Below, piece after piece: positions 43,629-52,669 of a stretch of 64,000 bases of DNA (position 1 is the stretch's first letter; the number at the start of each line of letters is the position of its first letter). The DNA is from Cucumibacter marinus DSM 18995 (GTDB taxonomy: Bacteria; Pseudomonadota; Alphaproteobacteria; Rhizobiales; Devosiaceae). Both the position numbers and the translations under genes were made by a program. The stretch is from positions 124,001 through 188,000 of the forward strand of contig NZ_AUCR01000009.1 of assembly GCF_000429865.1 (NCBI RefSeq), given 5' to 3'. Under the pieces are notes generated by a model. It was not told the origin of the DNA and searched no databases. It saw only the letters and a program-made list of their open reading frames with translations.

Positions 43629-46600
43629 ATGGCCAATAAATCGAATGACCCGGCGGCACTGGCGTTTTCCGCGGTCGAGAGCGCCCTGCAAAAAGGCGGC
43701 GCGAACGCGGGCAACCAGCAGGAACAGGCCAAACCCTCACGCCCTGAGCCGTCCGGCGACCGGCGCCGCTCCGCCGAGAAAATCGCCAGTCGTGCGGCCA
43801 ATGTTGCCAATGACGACCGCTATTTCGGCTCCTCGATCCTGTATTCGCTGCAGAACAAGCCTTCATCGGCGCCGTTCTGGTTTGCGGTGATCGCCTCGGT
43901 TCTGTGGATCGCCGGCGTCGGCACCATCGGCTATTTCAACTTCGGCGACAGCTTCTCCGAGCCCGAACAGCTCCGCGCCTTCGTCCAGAGCCCCGAATTC
44001 TCGGGCTTCTTCGCTGTTCTTGCCCTTCCCGTCCTCGGCTTCTTCGCCCTCGGCTTCCTGATGCGCCGCGCGCAGGACCTGCGCCTTGCGGCCAACTCGA
44101 TGACCCAGGCAGCGCTGCGCCTTTCGGAGCCCGAAACCGCAGCCACCCAGCAGATCACCACCGTGGCCCAGGCCGTGCGCCGCGAAGTGAACGCCATTGG
44201 CGACGGTCTCGAACGCGCCCTCTCGCGCGCTTCCGAGATCGAGGTGATGGTCCATAACGAAGTGAACTCCCTCGAGCGCTCCTATTCGGACAATGAAGCG
44301 CGCATGCGCGCCCTGATTGACGAATTGTCGGGCCAGCGCGAGGCGCTGATCACCAATGCCGAACGGGTTCGCGAAGCGATTTCCGGCGCCAAGGGTACCT
44401 TTACCGCTGAACTGGAAGGCGCTGGCGAAGCCCTGCGCCTGCAAATCGATTCCCTATCCGGCGAACTCGCCGTCCGCCTTGGCGACAAGGGCACCGAGGT
44501 CACCGAGACCCTTCAGGAAATGGGCTCGCTGGTTGAAAACATCCTCGATGACAAGACCACGGCCTTTGCCAGGACCATTGAAGGCCGGCGTTCGGATCTG
44601 TTGACCGCACTCGACGAGACGACCGACCGCTTCTCTGCTGCCATCGAAGACCGCACCAACGCCCTGGCCGATGCGCTTGACGGTCGTTCCGGTCAGTTCA
44701 TCGACGCGATCGATCAGCGCTCCACGCAGCTTGACGGCGCCCTGGCCAGCCGCACGGCCGAGTTCTCGACGCTTCTGGAAAACCGCTCGGGCGAACTCAG
44801 CGAAGCCATCGACAGCCGCACCAGCGAACTCTCCCGCGTGCTCAACGAAGGCTCGACCGCCTTCACTATCGAGCTTGAGCAGAAATCGGCCATGCTGGCC
44901 AATATCCTGCGCGCGTCAGGTGAATCGATCCTCGTCGACCTGTCGCTGCGCAGCGACGAGATCGCCGAGCGCCTGTCCAATGTCGGCCAGCGTCTCTCCG
45001 GCGATATCGTCGAGAAGGCAAACGCGGCCAACAACACGCTGACCGATATCGGCGACCGGTTCGACGAAGCCTTCGCCATTCAGTCCAACAATCTCGAAAG
45101 CCGCATCCAGACCGCACTGATCGAGATGGCCTCCACCATGGAGGAGAACACTGATCAGGCGCGTGCCGCATTCCTCAAGGCCGGCCAGGACGGCATGACC
45201 TATCTCGACGGCCGTGTGACCGAGATCACCGGCTCGCTCGAGGCGCACATCAAGTCGATGGACGAGGTTGTCGGCGACAAGGGCGGAGCCCTGATCTCCA
45301 CCCTCTCCCGCCAGCAGCAGGTGCTGACCGAGAACGCCAACCTGCTTGAAACCGCGCTCAACGAGAAGGCCTCGCACCTCAACGAGGTGATGACCACGCA
45401 TACCCGCGAATTCGCGGACGCGTTCACCCGCTCCTCGGAACACTTCTCCGAGAAGGTGGAACTGAGCCTGACCAACATCACCGAGACCATGGACAGCCGC
45501 ACCACCCAGGTGTCTGCGCTGATCGAGCAGAAGGTGGCCGAGGTCAACGAAAGCCTGGGCCGTGGCGTCGACGAGGCCGTCCTGCGCATCTCCGGCGCCG
45601 AAGAAGGCATGGTCGCCAAGGTCACCGGGGCCACCCAGTCGATCGAAACCAGCGTCCAGTCGCTGTCTTCGACCGTGGATTCGGCCATGGAGCGCTCGAC
45701 CGAGTTGCTCTCGCGTTCGAGCCAGGAAATGTCGAGCCGCGTCGACCAGCACCTCGATACCATCGAGACCCGTCTCGATGGCTCGGTGCATCGCATGACC
45801 GACATGGTGGACAGCCGCCTGGGTACCCTGCCCGAGGCGATCACATCGCGTGTCGAAATCTCCGCTGAACGCCTCAACGCGCTGCACGAGACCATCAACA
45901 CCACCATCTCCGCCTCGATGATCGACCTCGAATCCGGTGCCGAGCGCATCGAATCGACACTCAACGAGCGCGTCGGCGGTTTGGCCATGCGCCTGTCGAC
46001 CGATGTCGAGGATGCCGCGTCGCGCATGGACGGCATTGTCCGCCAGGCCATGACCCAGCTCGGCGCTGCCACCGCGAATATCGAGTCTCTGGTCGGCGAG
46101 AAGGCCGTCGAGACCGCCGAGGACCTGTCGAAGCGCGCCGAGCAGCTGCACAGCCTGCTGTCGGGCCAGGTCGACCTGTTCACCACCCTGGTGGACGAGA
46201 AGACCGCAACGATCAATCAGACCATCGATTATCAGACCGCCAATCTCGACCAGCTTATGGGCTCCAAGCTCTCCGCACTGCGTGAATCGCTGGGCGAACA
46301 GAGCGAGACGCTGATCGATCTGATCGATTCCAAGGCGAACGCCATCACCGGCGCCCTCAACTCCAATTCGGATTCCTTCGGTCGCCTGATCGACCAGAAG
46401 TCGGCCCTGCTCTCGACGGCCCTGTCTACCCAGGCCGACACCTTCCGCGAGAAGGTGGACGAGCGGGCTGTAGCGCTTCACAACGCCCTGTCCGAACGGG
46501 TTGGCGAGTTCGAGACCACCTTCGACGAGCGCACACGCACCCTCAGCGACCTGGTCAGCACCTCTTCGGAAACCTTCCGTTCGCTGGTCGACCAGAAATC

Positions 46601-48551
46601 CGCGGCGCTCAACGCAGCCCTCGCCCATCGCACCGAGGAATTCGAAACGCTCGTGGAAGCCCGGACCGGCACCCTCTCCGAAGCCCTGTCGAGCCGCACG
46701 GAAGAGTTCGAAAGCCTCATCGAGGCCCGCACCGGCACCCTTGCGGAAAAGCTGGCCACCAGCACCATCGCCTTCGAGGAACTGGTCGCCCAGCGCACCG
46801 CAGCCCTCGACGAAGTGGTCTCCGGTCGCACCGAGGAATTCCGCACGCTGGTCGATCAGCGCGCGGCCGCCCTCAACGACGCCGTGGCCTCGAATTCCGA
46901 GAACTTCCAGGCCCTGGTCTCCGAAAAGTCCAAGGCCCTGGCCGAAGCCCTCGAATCCCACGCTGCTGCCTACCAGCTCATGATCGAGGAAAAGGGCTCC
47001 GAGCTCGAAAACAATCTCAAGAGCCATGGCAATGTGTTGCGCGCGGCCCTCGAACTCAATGCGTCCGAGGCCGAAGGCATCATGTCTGCTTCCACCGAGC
47101 GGATCGCTTCGGAAGTGGCCGCGGTTCTCGAACGGCTCAACGCCTCCAACCAGAGCCTGCAGCAGATCCTCGATACGTCCACCGAGAGCCTGGCGCAGCT
47201 TGAAGAGTCGGTTGGCCAGCACACCACCAACTACGCCGAAACCATTCGCGACGCTGTCATCGACACCCGCGAAGCCGGCCAGTTGATGAACAACCACGTC
47301 GATGCCCTGCGCGGCACGATCTCCGGCCTGCTGGAAGAAATCGAATCCATCAAGTCGAACCTCACCGAGCACACTGCCGGTTTCTCGACTGCCGCCCGAG
47401 ACCTCACCGAGGCCGGCACGGTTACCGTCGAGACCCTGGAAGGCGGCCGCGCAGCCATGGATGCCATGGTGGCCGGTTTCTCTACCCGCGCCGACGAGAT
47501 CGATCAGCGCCTGCGGGCCTTTGCCGAATCCCTGTCGGGAACGGTCGAGGAAACCGAGGCCCGCATCTCCAGCGCCCGCGAGGCGATGGAAGCCGCGGTC
47601 CGCGACAGCTCGAACCAGCTCGCCGACAATCTGCGCTCGGTCGCCGAAACCGCCAGTGGCGAGGGCCAGCGCACCGGGGAAGCCCTGCGCTCGACCCAGC
47701 AGGCGCTCATCGCCGAGTTGCAGGAAGCCATCGCCGAGGCGAGCGCGAAGTTTGCCGAGACGGCGGAAGCCATGCGCGGCACCGCAAGCGAGGTCGGAAA
47801 GGAACTGGCCAACACCCGTGCCGAACTGCAGCGCGGCGTGATGGAACTGCCCGAGGAAACCAAGGCGAGCGCCGCCGCCATGCGCCGGGTCGTTGCCGAA
47901 CAGATCGAAGCGCTGAACGAGCTCAATGCCATCGTCAAGGCGCAGCCGATCTCGCGTGACGTCTCGACGGCCAGCAAGCCCGCGCCGCGCCCGGCCCCTG
48001 CTCCGGCACCCGAGCCAAAACCGGCCCCGGCACCCGCACAGGCCTCTGCTCCGGCTCCCGAGCTGGCAAAGCCCGAACCCGCCAAGCCCGCTGCTGCCAA
48101 GCCGGCTGCACCGCTGAGCCGCCCGGCCGCACCGGCGCAGGCGTCCACAAGCGGTGGCGACGAGGGCTGGCTGCGCGATCTGCTGCGGAACGCCACTGCA
48201 AACGAGCAGAACGCCAATGGCCTGCCGAGCCTGATGACAGACATCGTCAATGCCATCGACGACGGCGCGCTGGCTGAAGCATGGCAGCGGTTCCGCCGCG
48301 GCGAGGCCAATGCCTTCACCCGCCGGCTTTACACGCTGTCCGGTCAGGGCACCTTTGACGAAATCCGCAAGAAGATCCGCCGTGAGCCGGAATTCTCGCA
48401 GGCCGCAAAGGCCTACATGGCGGACTTCGAAAAGCAGCTCAAGGAAGCTTCCCAGGGACCCGGCGGCATCGCCGATTCCCAGAAGGTTCTGATCTCCGAG
48501 CGCGGCAAGGTCTACACCATGCTGGCCCATTCGAGCGGCCGGCTCGACTAG
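43629..48551 (+). CDS. Giant coiled-coil membrane protein, RgsE/GPR (growth pole ring) homologue
   Basis: The 1640-residue protein has two membrane helices near the N-terminus (about 82-103 and 125-145). They are followed by about 1300 residues of amphipathic helix with a 22-residue period, a Pro/Ala-rich linker (about 1446-1512) and a conserved C-terminal domain (about 1515-1640, RFRRGEANAFTRRLYTLSGQGTFDEIRKKIRREPEF...GKVYTMLAHSSGRLD). That order matches the apolipoprotein-like GPR of Agrobacterium and RgsE of Sinorhizobium, which organise the growth pole. It is somewhat shorter than GPR (about 2100). The start at 43629 has AAGGA upstream. A terminator follows at 48613. Confidence 0.85.
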   Translation: MANKSNDPAALAFSAVESALQKGGANAGNQQEQAKPSRPEPSGDRRRSAEKIASRAANVANDDRYFGSSILYSLQNKPSSAPFWFAVIASVLWIAGVGTIGYFNFGDSFSEPEQLRAFVQSPEFSGFFAVLALPVLGFFALGFLMRRAQDLRLAANSMTQAALRLSEPETAATQQITTVAQAVRREVNAIGDGLERALSRASEIEVMVHNEVNSLERSYSDNEARMRALIDELSGQREALITNAERVREAISGAKGTFTAELEGAGEALRLQIDSLSGELAVRLGDKGTEVTETLQEMGSLVENILDDKTTAFARTIEGRRSDLLTALDETTDRFSAAIEDRTNALADALDGRSGQFIDAIDQRSTQLDGALASRTAEFSTLLENRSGELSEAIDSRTSELSRVLNEGSTAFTIELEQKSAMLANILRASGESILVDLSLRSDEIAERLSNVGQRLSGDIVEKANAANNTLTDIGDRFDEAFAIQSNNLESRIQTALIEMASTMEENTDQARAAFLKAGQDGMTYLDGRVTEITGSLEAHIKSMDEVVGDKGGALISTLSRQQQVLTENANLLETALNEKASHLNEVMTTHTREFADAFTRSSEHFSEKVELSLTNITETMDSRTTQVSALIEQKVAEVNESLGRGVDEAVLRISGAEEGMVAKVTGATQSIETSVQSLSSTVDSAMERSTELLSRSSQEMSSRVDQHLDTIETRLDGSVHRMTDMVDSRLGTLPEAITSRVEISAERLNALHETINTTISASMIDLESGAERIESTLNERVGGLAMRLSTDVEDAASRMDGIVRQAMTQLGAATANIESLVGEKAVETAEDLSKRAEQLHSLLSGQVDLFTTLVDEKTATINQTIDYQTANLDQLMGSKLSALRESLGEQSETLIDLIDSKANAITGALNSNSDSFGRLIDQKSALLSTALSTQADTFREKVDERAVALHNALSERVGEFETTFDERTRTLSDLVSTSSETFRSLVDQKSAALNAALAHRTEEFETLVEARTGTLSEALSSRTEEFESLIEARTGTLAEKLATSTIAFEELVAQRTAALDEVVSGRTEEFRTLVDQRAAALNDAVASNSENFQALVSEKSKALAEALESHAAAYQLMIEEKGSELENNLKSHGNVLRAALELNASEAEGIMSASTERIASEVAAVLERLNASNQSLQQILDTSTESLAQLEESVGQHTTNYAETIRDAVIDTREAGQLMNNHVDALRGTISGLLEEIESIKSNLTEHTAGFSTAARDLTEAGTVTVETLEGGRAAMDAMVAGFSTRADEIDQRLRAFAESLSGTVEETEARISSAREAMEAAVRDSSNQLADNLRSVAETASGEGQRTGEALRSTQQALIAELQEAIAEASAKFAETAEAMRGTASEVGKELANTRAELQRGVMELPEETKASAAAMRRVVAEQIEALNELNAIVKAQPISRDVSTASKPAPRPAPAPAPEPKPAPAPAQASAPAPELAKPEPAKPAAAKPAAPLSRPAAPAQASTSGGDEGWLRDLLRNATANEQNANGLPSLMTDIVNAIDDGALAEAWQRFRRGEANAFTRRLYTLSGQGTFDEIRKKIRREPEFSQAAKAYMADFEKQLKEASQGPGGIADSQKVLISERGKVYTMLAHSSGRLD
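44628..44825 (+). repeat. Three 22-residue repeats coding for amphipathic helix
   Basis: Residues 334-399 divide into three 22-mers starting TDRFSAAIEDR, SGQFIDAIDQR and TAEFSTLLENR, each ending with a basic residue. The 22-mer phase extends on both sides with more divergence. The nucleotide repeats are degenerate, so these are old duplications under protein-level selection. Confidence 0.85.
46236..47027 (+). repeat. Twelve consecutive 22-residue repeats in the RgsE-like protein
   Basis: Residues 870-1133 divide without gaps into twelve 22-mers. Examples start SETLIDLIDSK, SDSFGRLIDQK, ADTFREKVDER, SETFRSLVDQK, TEEFETLVEAR, TEEFESLIEAR and TEEFRTLVDQR; each second half is like TGTLSEALSSR. 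Two 11-residue halves per unit give a hendecad/apolipoprotein-like amphipathic pattern. Nearly identical TEEF units suggest recent expansion. Confidence 0.9.
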
Positions 48552-48612
48552 AGCTTCACGAGTGGGCGGCACCGCACGGCCGCCCCTCGATCCTGCTGAT
48601 GCAGGCTCTCAT

Positions 48613-48642
48613 CCCCGCCTCTCATCGAGGCGGGGTTTTTCT
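48613..48642 (+). terminator. Terminator after RgsE-like gene
   Basis: A 9-bp stem, CCCCGCCTC/GAGGCGGGG (48613-48621 and 48627-48635), has a 5-nt loop, followed by TTTTTCTTT. Confidence 0.88.
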
Positions 48643-48686
48643 TTGAGAGTGTGCCGTGAGCTGCGGCAGGACCCGCAAGGGTCCCC

Positions 48687-49952
48687 TTAGCCGTCGAGTT
48701 CCTGGCGCGGGCTCATCATCCTGAGCGAGATCATCATGCACACCGCTGCGGCCAGCGCGGTCACCCCGGCCATCCAATAGGCATCGGAGCCGATGCGCGC
48801 GACAAGGAAGCCGAAACCGGTGAGCGCCAGCACCATCGCAATCTGACGGATGGTGACATAGAAACTCTGGGACTGGGCGGCGATATCCTCGCTGGTCCAG
48901 TTGGCAATGAAATTGACCATGCCGAGATAACCGAGCCCGAACGAGGCCATGTGCAGCGCCTGCAGCGGAATGTACCACCAGATATCCGGCTGGAGCGCGA
49001 AACCCACCCAGCGGACCGCGGCTAACAGGCACGCCGCCAGTAGCAGATGGCGCGCAGAAAAGCGCCGTGCGAACCGGTGGAAGTAGAGCATGATGATGAT
49101 TTCGCAGGCCGGCGCGACGGCCCAGAGCGGACCGATCAGCCCCTCGGGAATGCCGGCGCGCTTCCACAATAGCGAACCGAAGCCCATCTGCGCCATGTGG
49201 CTCGCCTGCAGAAGCGCCCCGCCCACCAGAGGCAGGAAGTACCATGGCCGCCAGGCCTGTGACAGCTTGGTGGCAACAAGCGGATGCGGCGGCCGGCTTT
49301 CGGCGGTAACAACCGAGGAAGGCTGAGACGGCAGCGAAGACCGGGTGGAAGGCGTCGAAAAACCCTTGGGCGGCTCTTCACCGGCCTGCCGGAAGCGCGG
49401 CAATTGCAGCGCGGCCAGGATCAGCACGACATTGACCGCCACAATGATCGGCACAAAGGCACCCGCGCCGAGCCAGCCGAGCACAAGCCCGGAAACCACA
49501 GTCACCACGGTGAACCCCACCGTGCCCCAGACCCGCATCATGCCGAAGTTCACATTGTGCCGGCGCGCCAGATACATTGCGGCGGCATCGACGACCGGCG
49601 CGATGGCCTGGATCGGCACGATTAGCAAGGTCCACACGATCAGGATTTGCCAATAGCCATCCACGAAAAACAGCAGCAACGGAAACACTGCGGCCAGCAG
49701 CGCCCCGGCGATGATCACCTGGCGCCAGTCGCTGGCCTTGTCGGCAATGCGCCCGACCACGAGATTGAGCATGATCATCACAAAGATCGGCGCGGCGCTG
49801 ATCGTGCCGATCTGCGTTTCGGCGATGCCTTGCTCGTTCAGCCAGATCGGCAGAAACGGGTTAGCCACCGCCGCCGTGTTGAACAGGGTGGCGTAAAAGA
49901 TCGATGTTCGGGCTTCAGGCGAAAGCGCCCGTCCCGGCATGGCCGTAGTCAA
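48687..49952 (-). CDS. MFS transporter (MFS_1-like, HcaT-related)
   Basis: The 421-residue protein has 12 helices and a long cytoplasmic loop (about 195-235, Pro/Ser-rich) between the halves. The N-terminal ATLFNTAAVANPFLPIWLNEQGIAETQIGTI and the loop GRIADKASDWRQVII resemble the 3-phenylpropionate permease/MFS_1-like group. The TTG at 49952 has GGGAG 8 bases upstream, better than the ATG at 49940, which lacks a site. The substrate is unknown. Confidence 0.83.
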   Translation of the reverse strand: MTTAMPGRALSPEARTSIFYATLFNTAAVANPFLPIWLNEQGIAETQIGTISAAPIFVMIMLNLVVGRIADKASDWRQVIIAGALLAAVFPLLLFFVDGYWQILIVWTLLIVPIQAIAPVVDAAAMYLARRHNVNFGMMRVWGTVGFTVVTVVSGLVLGWLGAGAFVPIIVAVNVVLILAALQLPRFRQAGEEPPKGFSTPSTRSSLPSQPSSVVTAESRPPHPLVATKLSQAWRPWYFLPLVGGALLQASHMAQMGFGSLLWKRAGIPEGLIGPLWAVAPACEIIIMLYFHRFARRFSARHLLLAACLLAAVRWVGFALQPDIWWYIPLQALHMASFGLGYLGMVNFIANWTSEDIAAQSQSFYVTIRQIAMVLALTGFGFLVARIGSDAYWMAGVTALAAAVCMMISLRMMSPRQELDG

Positions 49953-50048
49953 AGGAAGTTCTCCCGGACGGGACGTGAGTCAGAACGCAAAGTCTGCGCG
50001 CGCATGACCGATTTGGCAAGCGGGAGCGGACCTGTCGGGAAACCGGCC

Positions 50049-51077
50049 TCAGGCGGCCACTTCCTCCGCTTCTGTTCTCACATGCACCAGCGAAGCGGCA
50101 AACTGTTCGGCGCATTCGCGCCAGGTGAAGCGCTGGGCATGGCGGCGGGCGTCGTCCCGGTTGAGCAGCAGCGCCTTGCGGATCGCCTGGTTGAGGTTTT
50201 CGTCCATCGAGCCGGCGCGCGGGTCGGTGAGCACATCGACCGGCCCCATCACCGGATAGGCCGCGACCGGGAGACCACAGGCCATCGCCTCGATCATGAC
50301 ATTGCCGAAGGTATCGGTTTTCGAGGGGAACACGAAAACATCGGCGCTCTGATAGGCAGTGATCAGATCGTCCCCCACCCGTTTGCCGAGGAACACAGCC
50401 TCCGGATAGCGCTGCTTGAGTTCGGCGAGCTGCGGGCCGTCGCCGACCACGATCTTGGTGCCCTGCACATCGGTCCTGAGAAACGCCTCGACATTCTTTT
50501 CGACCGCCACCCGACCGACATAGAGCATGTGCGGCCCCGGCAGATCGGTGAAGCGGGTCTTGGGCCCGGGCGCGAACTGGGCCGCATCGACCCCGCGCGA
50601 CCAGAGGCTCAGATTTGTGAATTCGCGCGCCTCGAGGTCGCGTGCCACGCTCGGCGTCGGCACCAGCGTCGCACTGGCCCCCGCATGGAACCAGCGCAGA
50701 TAGGCATAGGACCATTCGGATGGCACCGGCAGCCGCGCCGCGACATATTCAGGGAACCGCGTGTGATAGCTCGTGGTGAAGCGCAGCCGGTTGGTGACGC
50801 AGTGGAACCGCGCCATCAGCCCCAGCGGCCCTTCGGTCGCGATATGGATATGGTCGGGATCGCCCCCTTCAATGGTCTCGGCAATGGCGCCGAACGGGGC
50901 GAGCGAGAGGCGGATTTCAGGATAGGTCGGCAGCGGCATGGTCCAGAACCGCTCGGGGGTGAGATAGCTCACATCGTAGCCGAGACCGACGAGTTCACGG
51001 CCCACCCTTTCGAGCGAGCGAACCACGCCGTTGACCTGGGGGTGCCAGGCATCGGTAACGATGATCAGCCGTGTCAC
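50049..51077 (-). CDS. GT4-family glycosyltransferase
   Basis: The 342-residue GT-B enzyme begins VTRLIIVTDAWHPQVNGVVRSLERVGREL. It carries the donor-site elements VGRVAVEKNVEAFL and FVFPSKTDTFGNVMIEAMACGLPVAA (the EX7E-type motif of retaining GT4). The GTG at 51077 overlaps the stop of the upstream phosphoesterase gene (GTGA), so the two are co-translated. The group includes mannosyl- and glucosyltransferases for glycolipids; the lipid acceptor is inferred from the partner gene, not shown. Confidence 0.87.
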   Translation of the reverse strand: MTRLIIVTDAWHPQVNGVVRSLERVGRELVGLGYDVSYLTPERFWTMPLPTYPEIRLSLAPFGAIAETIEGGDPDHIHIATEGPLGLMARFHCVTNRLRFTTSYHTRFPEYVAARLPVPSEWSYAYLRWFHAGASATLVPTPSVARDLEAREFTNLSLWSRGVDAAQFAPGPKTRFTDLPGPHMLYVGRVAVEKNVEAFLRTDVQGTKIVVGDGPQLAELKQRYPEAVFLGKRVGDDLITAYQSADVFVFPSKTDTFGNVMIEAMACGLPVAAYPVMGPVDVLTDPRAGSMDENLNQAIRKALLLNRDDARRHAQRFTWRECAEQFAASLVHVRTEAEEVAA

Positions 51078-51877
51078 GCGACCGCCCTTTCCTTCCCTGC
51101 CCTGGGTTTTTCGAGGGATTCCACATGGAGATCCGTCCAACGGATCAACTCGAAACTCCCGTCATAGTTCTCAACGACCGCGGTGCAGCTCTCAACCCAG
51201 TCCCCGGTATTGATGTAATGCGTGCCGAATTCGTGGTGCATGTCGGCGTGATGAATATGCCCGCAGATCACCCCGTCGACCCCGGACCGCTTGGCTTCGA
51301 GCGCCAGCGCTTCCTCGAAACGGCCGATGAAGCTGACCGCATTCTTCACCTTGTGCTTGGCCCAGGCCGAAAGCGACCAGTATTTGAGCCCGAGTTTACG
51401 GCGAACCCAATTGATCAGGATGTTGACGCGCAACGCCGAGTTGTAGGCCCAGTCCCCCAGATGAGCGAGCCATTTGGCGTGGCGCACGACCACGTCGAAC
51501 TGATCGCCATGGATGACGAGGTACTGCTTGCCGTCGGCGGTGTGGTGCACGACCTTGTCGACGATCTCGATGTCCCCGAAATGGGTGCCGAGATACTCGC
51601 GCAGGAATTCGTCGTGATTGCCCGGCAGATACACGATGCGTGAGCCCTTGCGGGCCTTGCGCAGGAGTTTCTGGGTCAAAAGATTGTATTGCTCAGGCCA
51701 GCGCCAGCTTTTCTGCAGCCGCCAGCCGTCGATGATGTCGCCCACAAGATAGATGGTGTCGGCGTCGTGGCACCTCAGGAAATTCAGAAGCTGTTCGACC
51801 CGGATGGCCCGCATTCCAAGATGCAGGTCCGAGATGAACAGCGCCCGGGTGCGGCGTGTTTCTATTTCGTCCGACAC
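51074..51877 (-). CDS. LpxH-like metallophosphoesterase (UDP-2,3-diacylglucosamine diphosphatase family)
   Basis: The 267-residue calcineurin-like phosphoesterase carries the metal motifs DLHLG (16-20), GDIIDGW, GNHDEF, HGDQFD and GHIHHAD in order, as in COG2908. Such proteins resemble LpxH, though alphaproteobacteria usually use LpxI for lipid A, so the true substrate may be a different phosphorylated lipid. It overlaps a GT4 glycosyltransferase gene by 4 bp; the pair is found together in other alphaproteobacteria. Confidence 0.88.
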   Translation of the reverse strand: MSDEIETRRTRALFISDLHLGMRAIRVEQLLNFLRCHDADTIYLVGDIIDGWRLQKSWRWPEQYNLLTQKLLRKARKGSRIVYLPGNHDEFLREYLGTHFGDIEIVDKVVHHTADGKQYLVIHGDQFDVVVRHAKWLAHLGDWAYNSALRVNILINWVRRKLGLKYWSLSAWAKHKVKNAVSFIGRFEEALALEAKRSGVDGVICGHIHHADMHHEFGTHYINTGDWVESCTAVVENYDGSFELIRWTDLHVESLEKPRAGKERAVA

Positions 51878-51988
51878 TGTGAACTCACATGACTGTCAGG
51901 CTTCAACGGAAGCCTATCGGCGATTCAGGATACATTTGTGTGACAGTATAGCCCGAGCGCCGATACCGATCAAAAACCAAACTGCGGT

Positions 51989-52594
51989 TCAAAACACAAA
52001 TAGGGCAACAGCGATCAGCATCAAGCCCGCCAGAATCCAGCCCAGAACGTGCTCGAGGCCAGTGCGCTGCAGCAACAGCGCCAGCTGCCGTCCGAAACCG
52101 ACCCAGATCACCGCGCTGAACGGACCGAGCGCGACCGTGCCCGCCGTCAGCCACAGGATCGAAGCCAGCCACCAATCCCCGCTGGCAACGAATGCCGCGG
52201 CATAGCCCGTCGCCATCGCCCACGCCTTGGGATTGATCCACTGGAACGCGGCCGCCTCGAGAAACGTCATGGGCCGGCCCGCCGTCTCTCCGCCCGACAT
52301 GTCGATGCGCAGCCCCAGAAGCCGCCAGGCCAGATAGAGGAAATAAGCCGCCGCCGCATAGCGCAGCACGTCCTTGACCACCGGATAGGCCTGGAACACC
52401 TGCCCGAGCCCCAGAGCCACCAGGAACACCATGAACCCGAACCCGAATATGATCCCCAGCGCATGCGGCACGGTACGCCGGACGCCGAACTTGGCGCCGG
52501 ATGTCATGAGCATGAGATTATTGGGTCCCGGCGAGAAATAGGTCGGGATGGCAAGGGTCAGGAAACTGATGATGGCAGTCAGTACGGCGTCCAT
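51989..52594 (-). CDS. LysE family translocator
   Basis: The 201-residue membrane protein has about six helices and the family start LTLAIPTYFSPGPNNLMLMTSGAKFGVRRTVPHALGI; the PGPNN motif is of the RhtB/LysE type. It exports small amino compounds. It is distinct in sequence from the LysE-type protein at 26495. A single-gene unit. Confidence 0.87.
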   Translation of the reverse strand: MDAVLTAIISFLTLAIPTYFSPGPNNLMLMTSGAKFGVRRTVPHALGIIFGFGFMVFLVALGLGQVFQAYPVVKDVLRYAAAAYFLYLAWRLLGLRIDMSGGETAGRPMTFLEAAAFQWINPKAWAMATGYAAAFVASGDWWLASILWLTAGTVALGPFSAVIWVGFGRQLALLLQRTGLEHVLGWILAGLMLIAVALFVF

Positions 52595-52669
52595 ATTTAA
52601 GTCAATAAACCTGACCTAAATACAAGGCAAGCCGTTTCCTGATGAATTCTGGTGATCAATGGATCACGT

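Noticed and set aside
46236-47027. Regular spacing reminiscent of a repeat array such as CRISPR
   Set aside because: The 66-bp period is coding (22 residues) with changes at third positions and no direct DNA repeats or spacers.
44916-48572. A very long open frame (1218 codons) antisense to the RgsE-like gene
   Set aside because: It mirrors the repeat coding of the sense strand, with GC-rich third positions removing stops. The sense frame has a ribosome site, membrane helices and a conserved C-terminal domain; the antisense translation has none.
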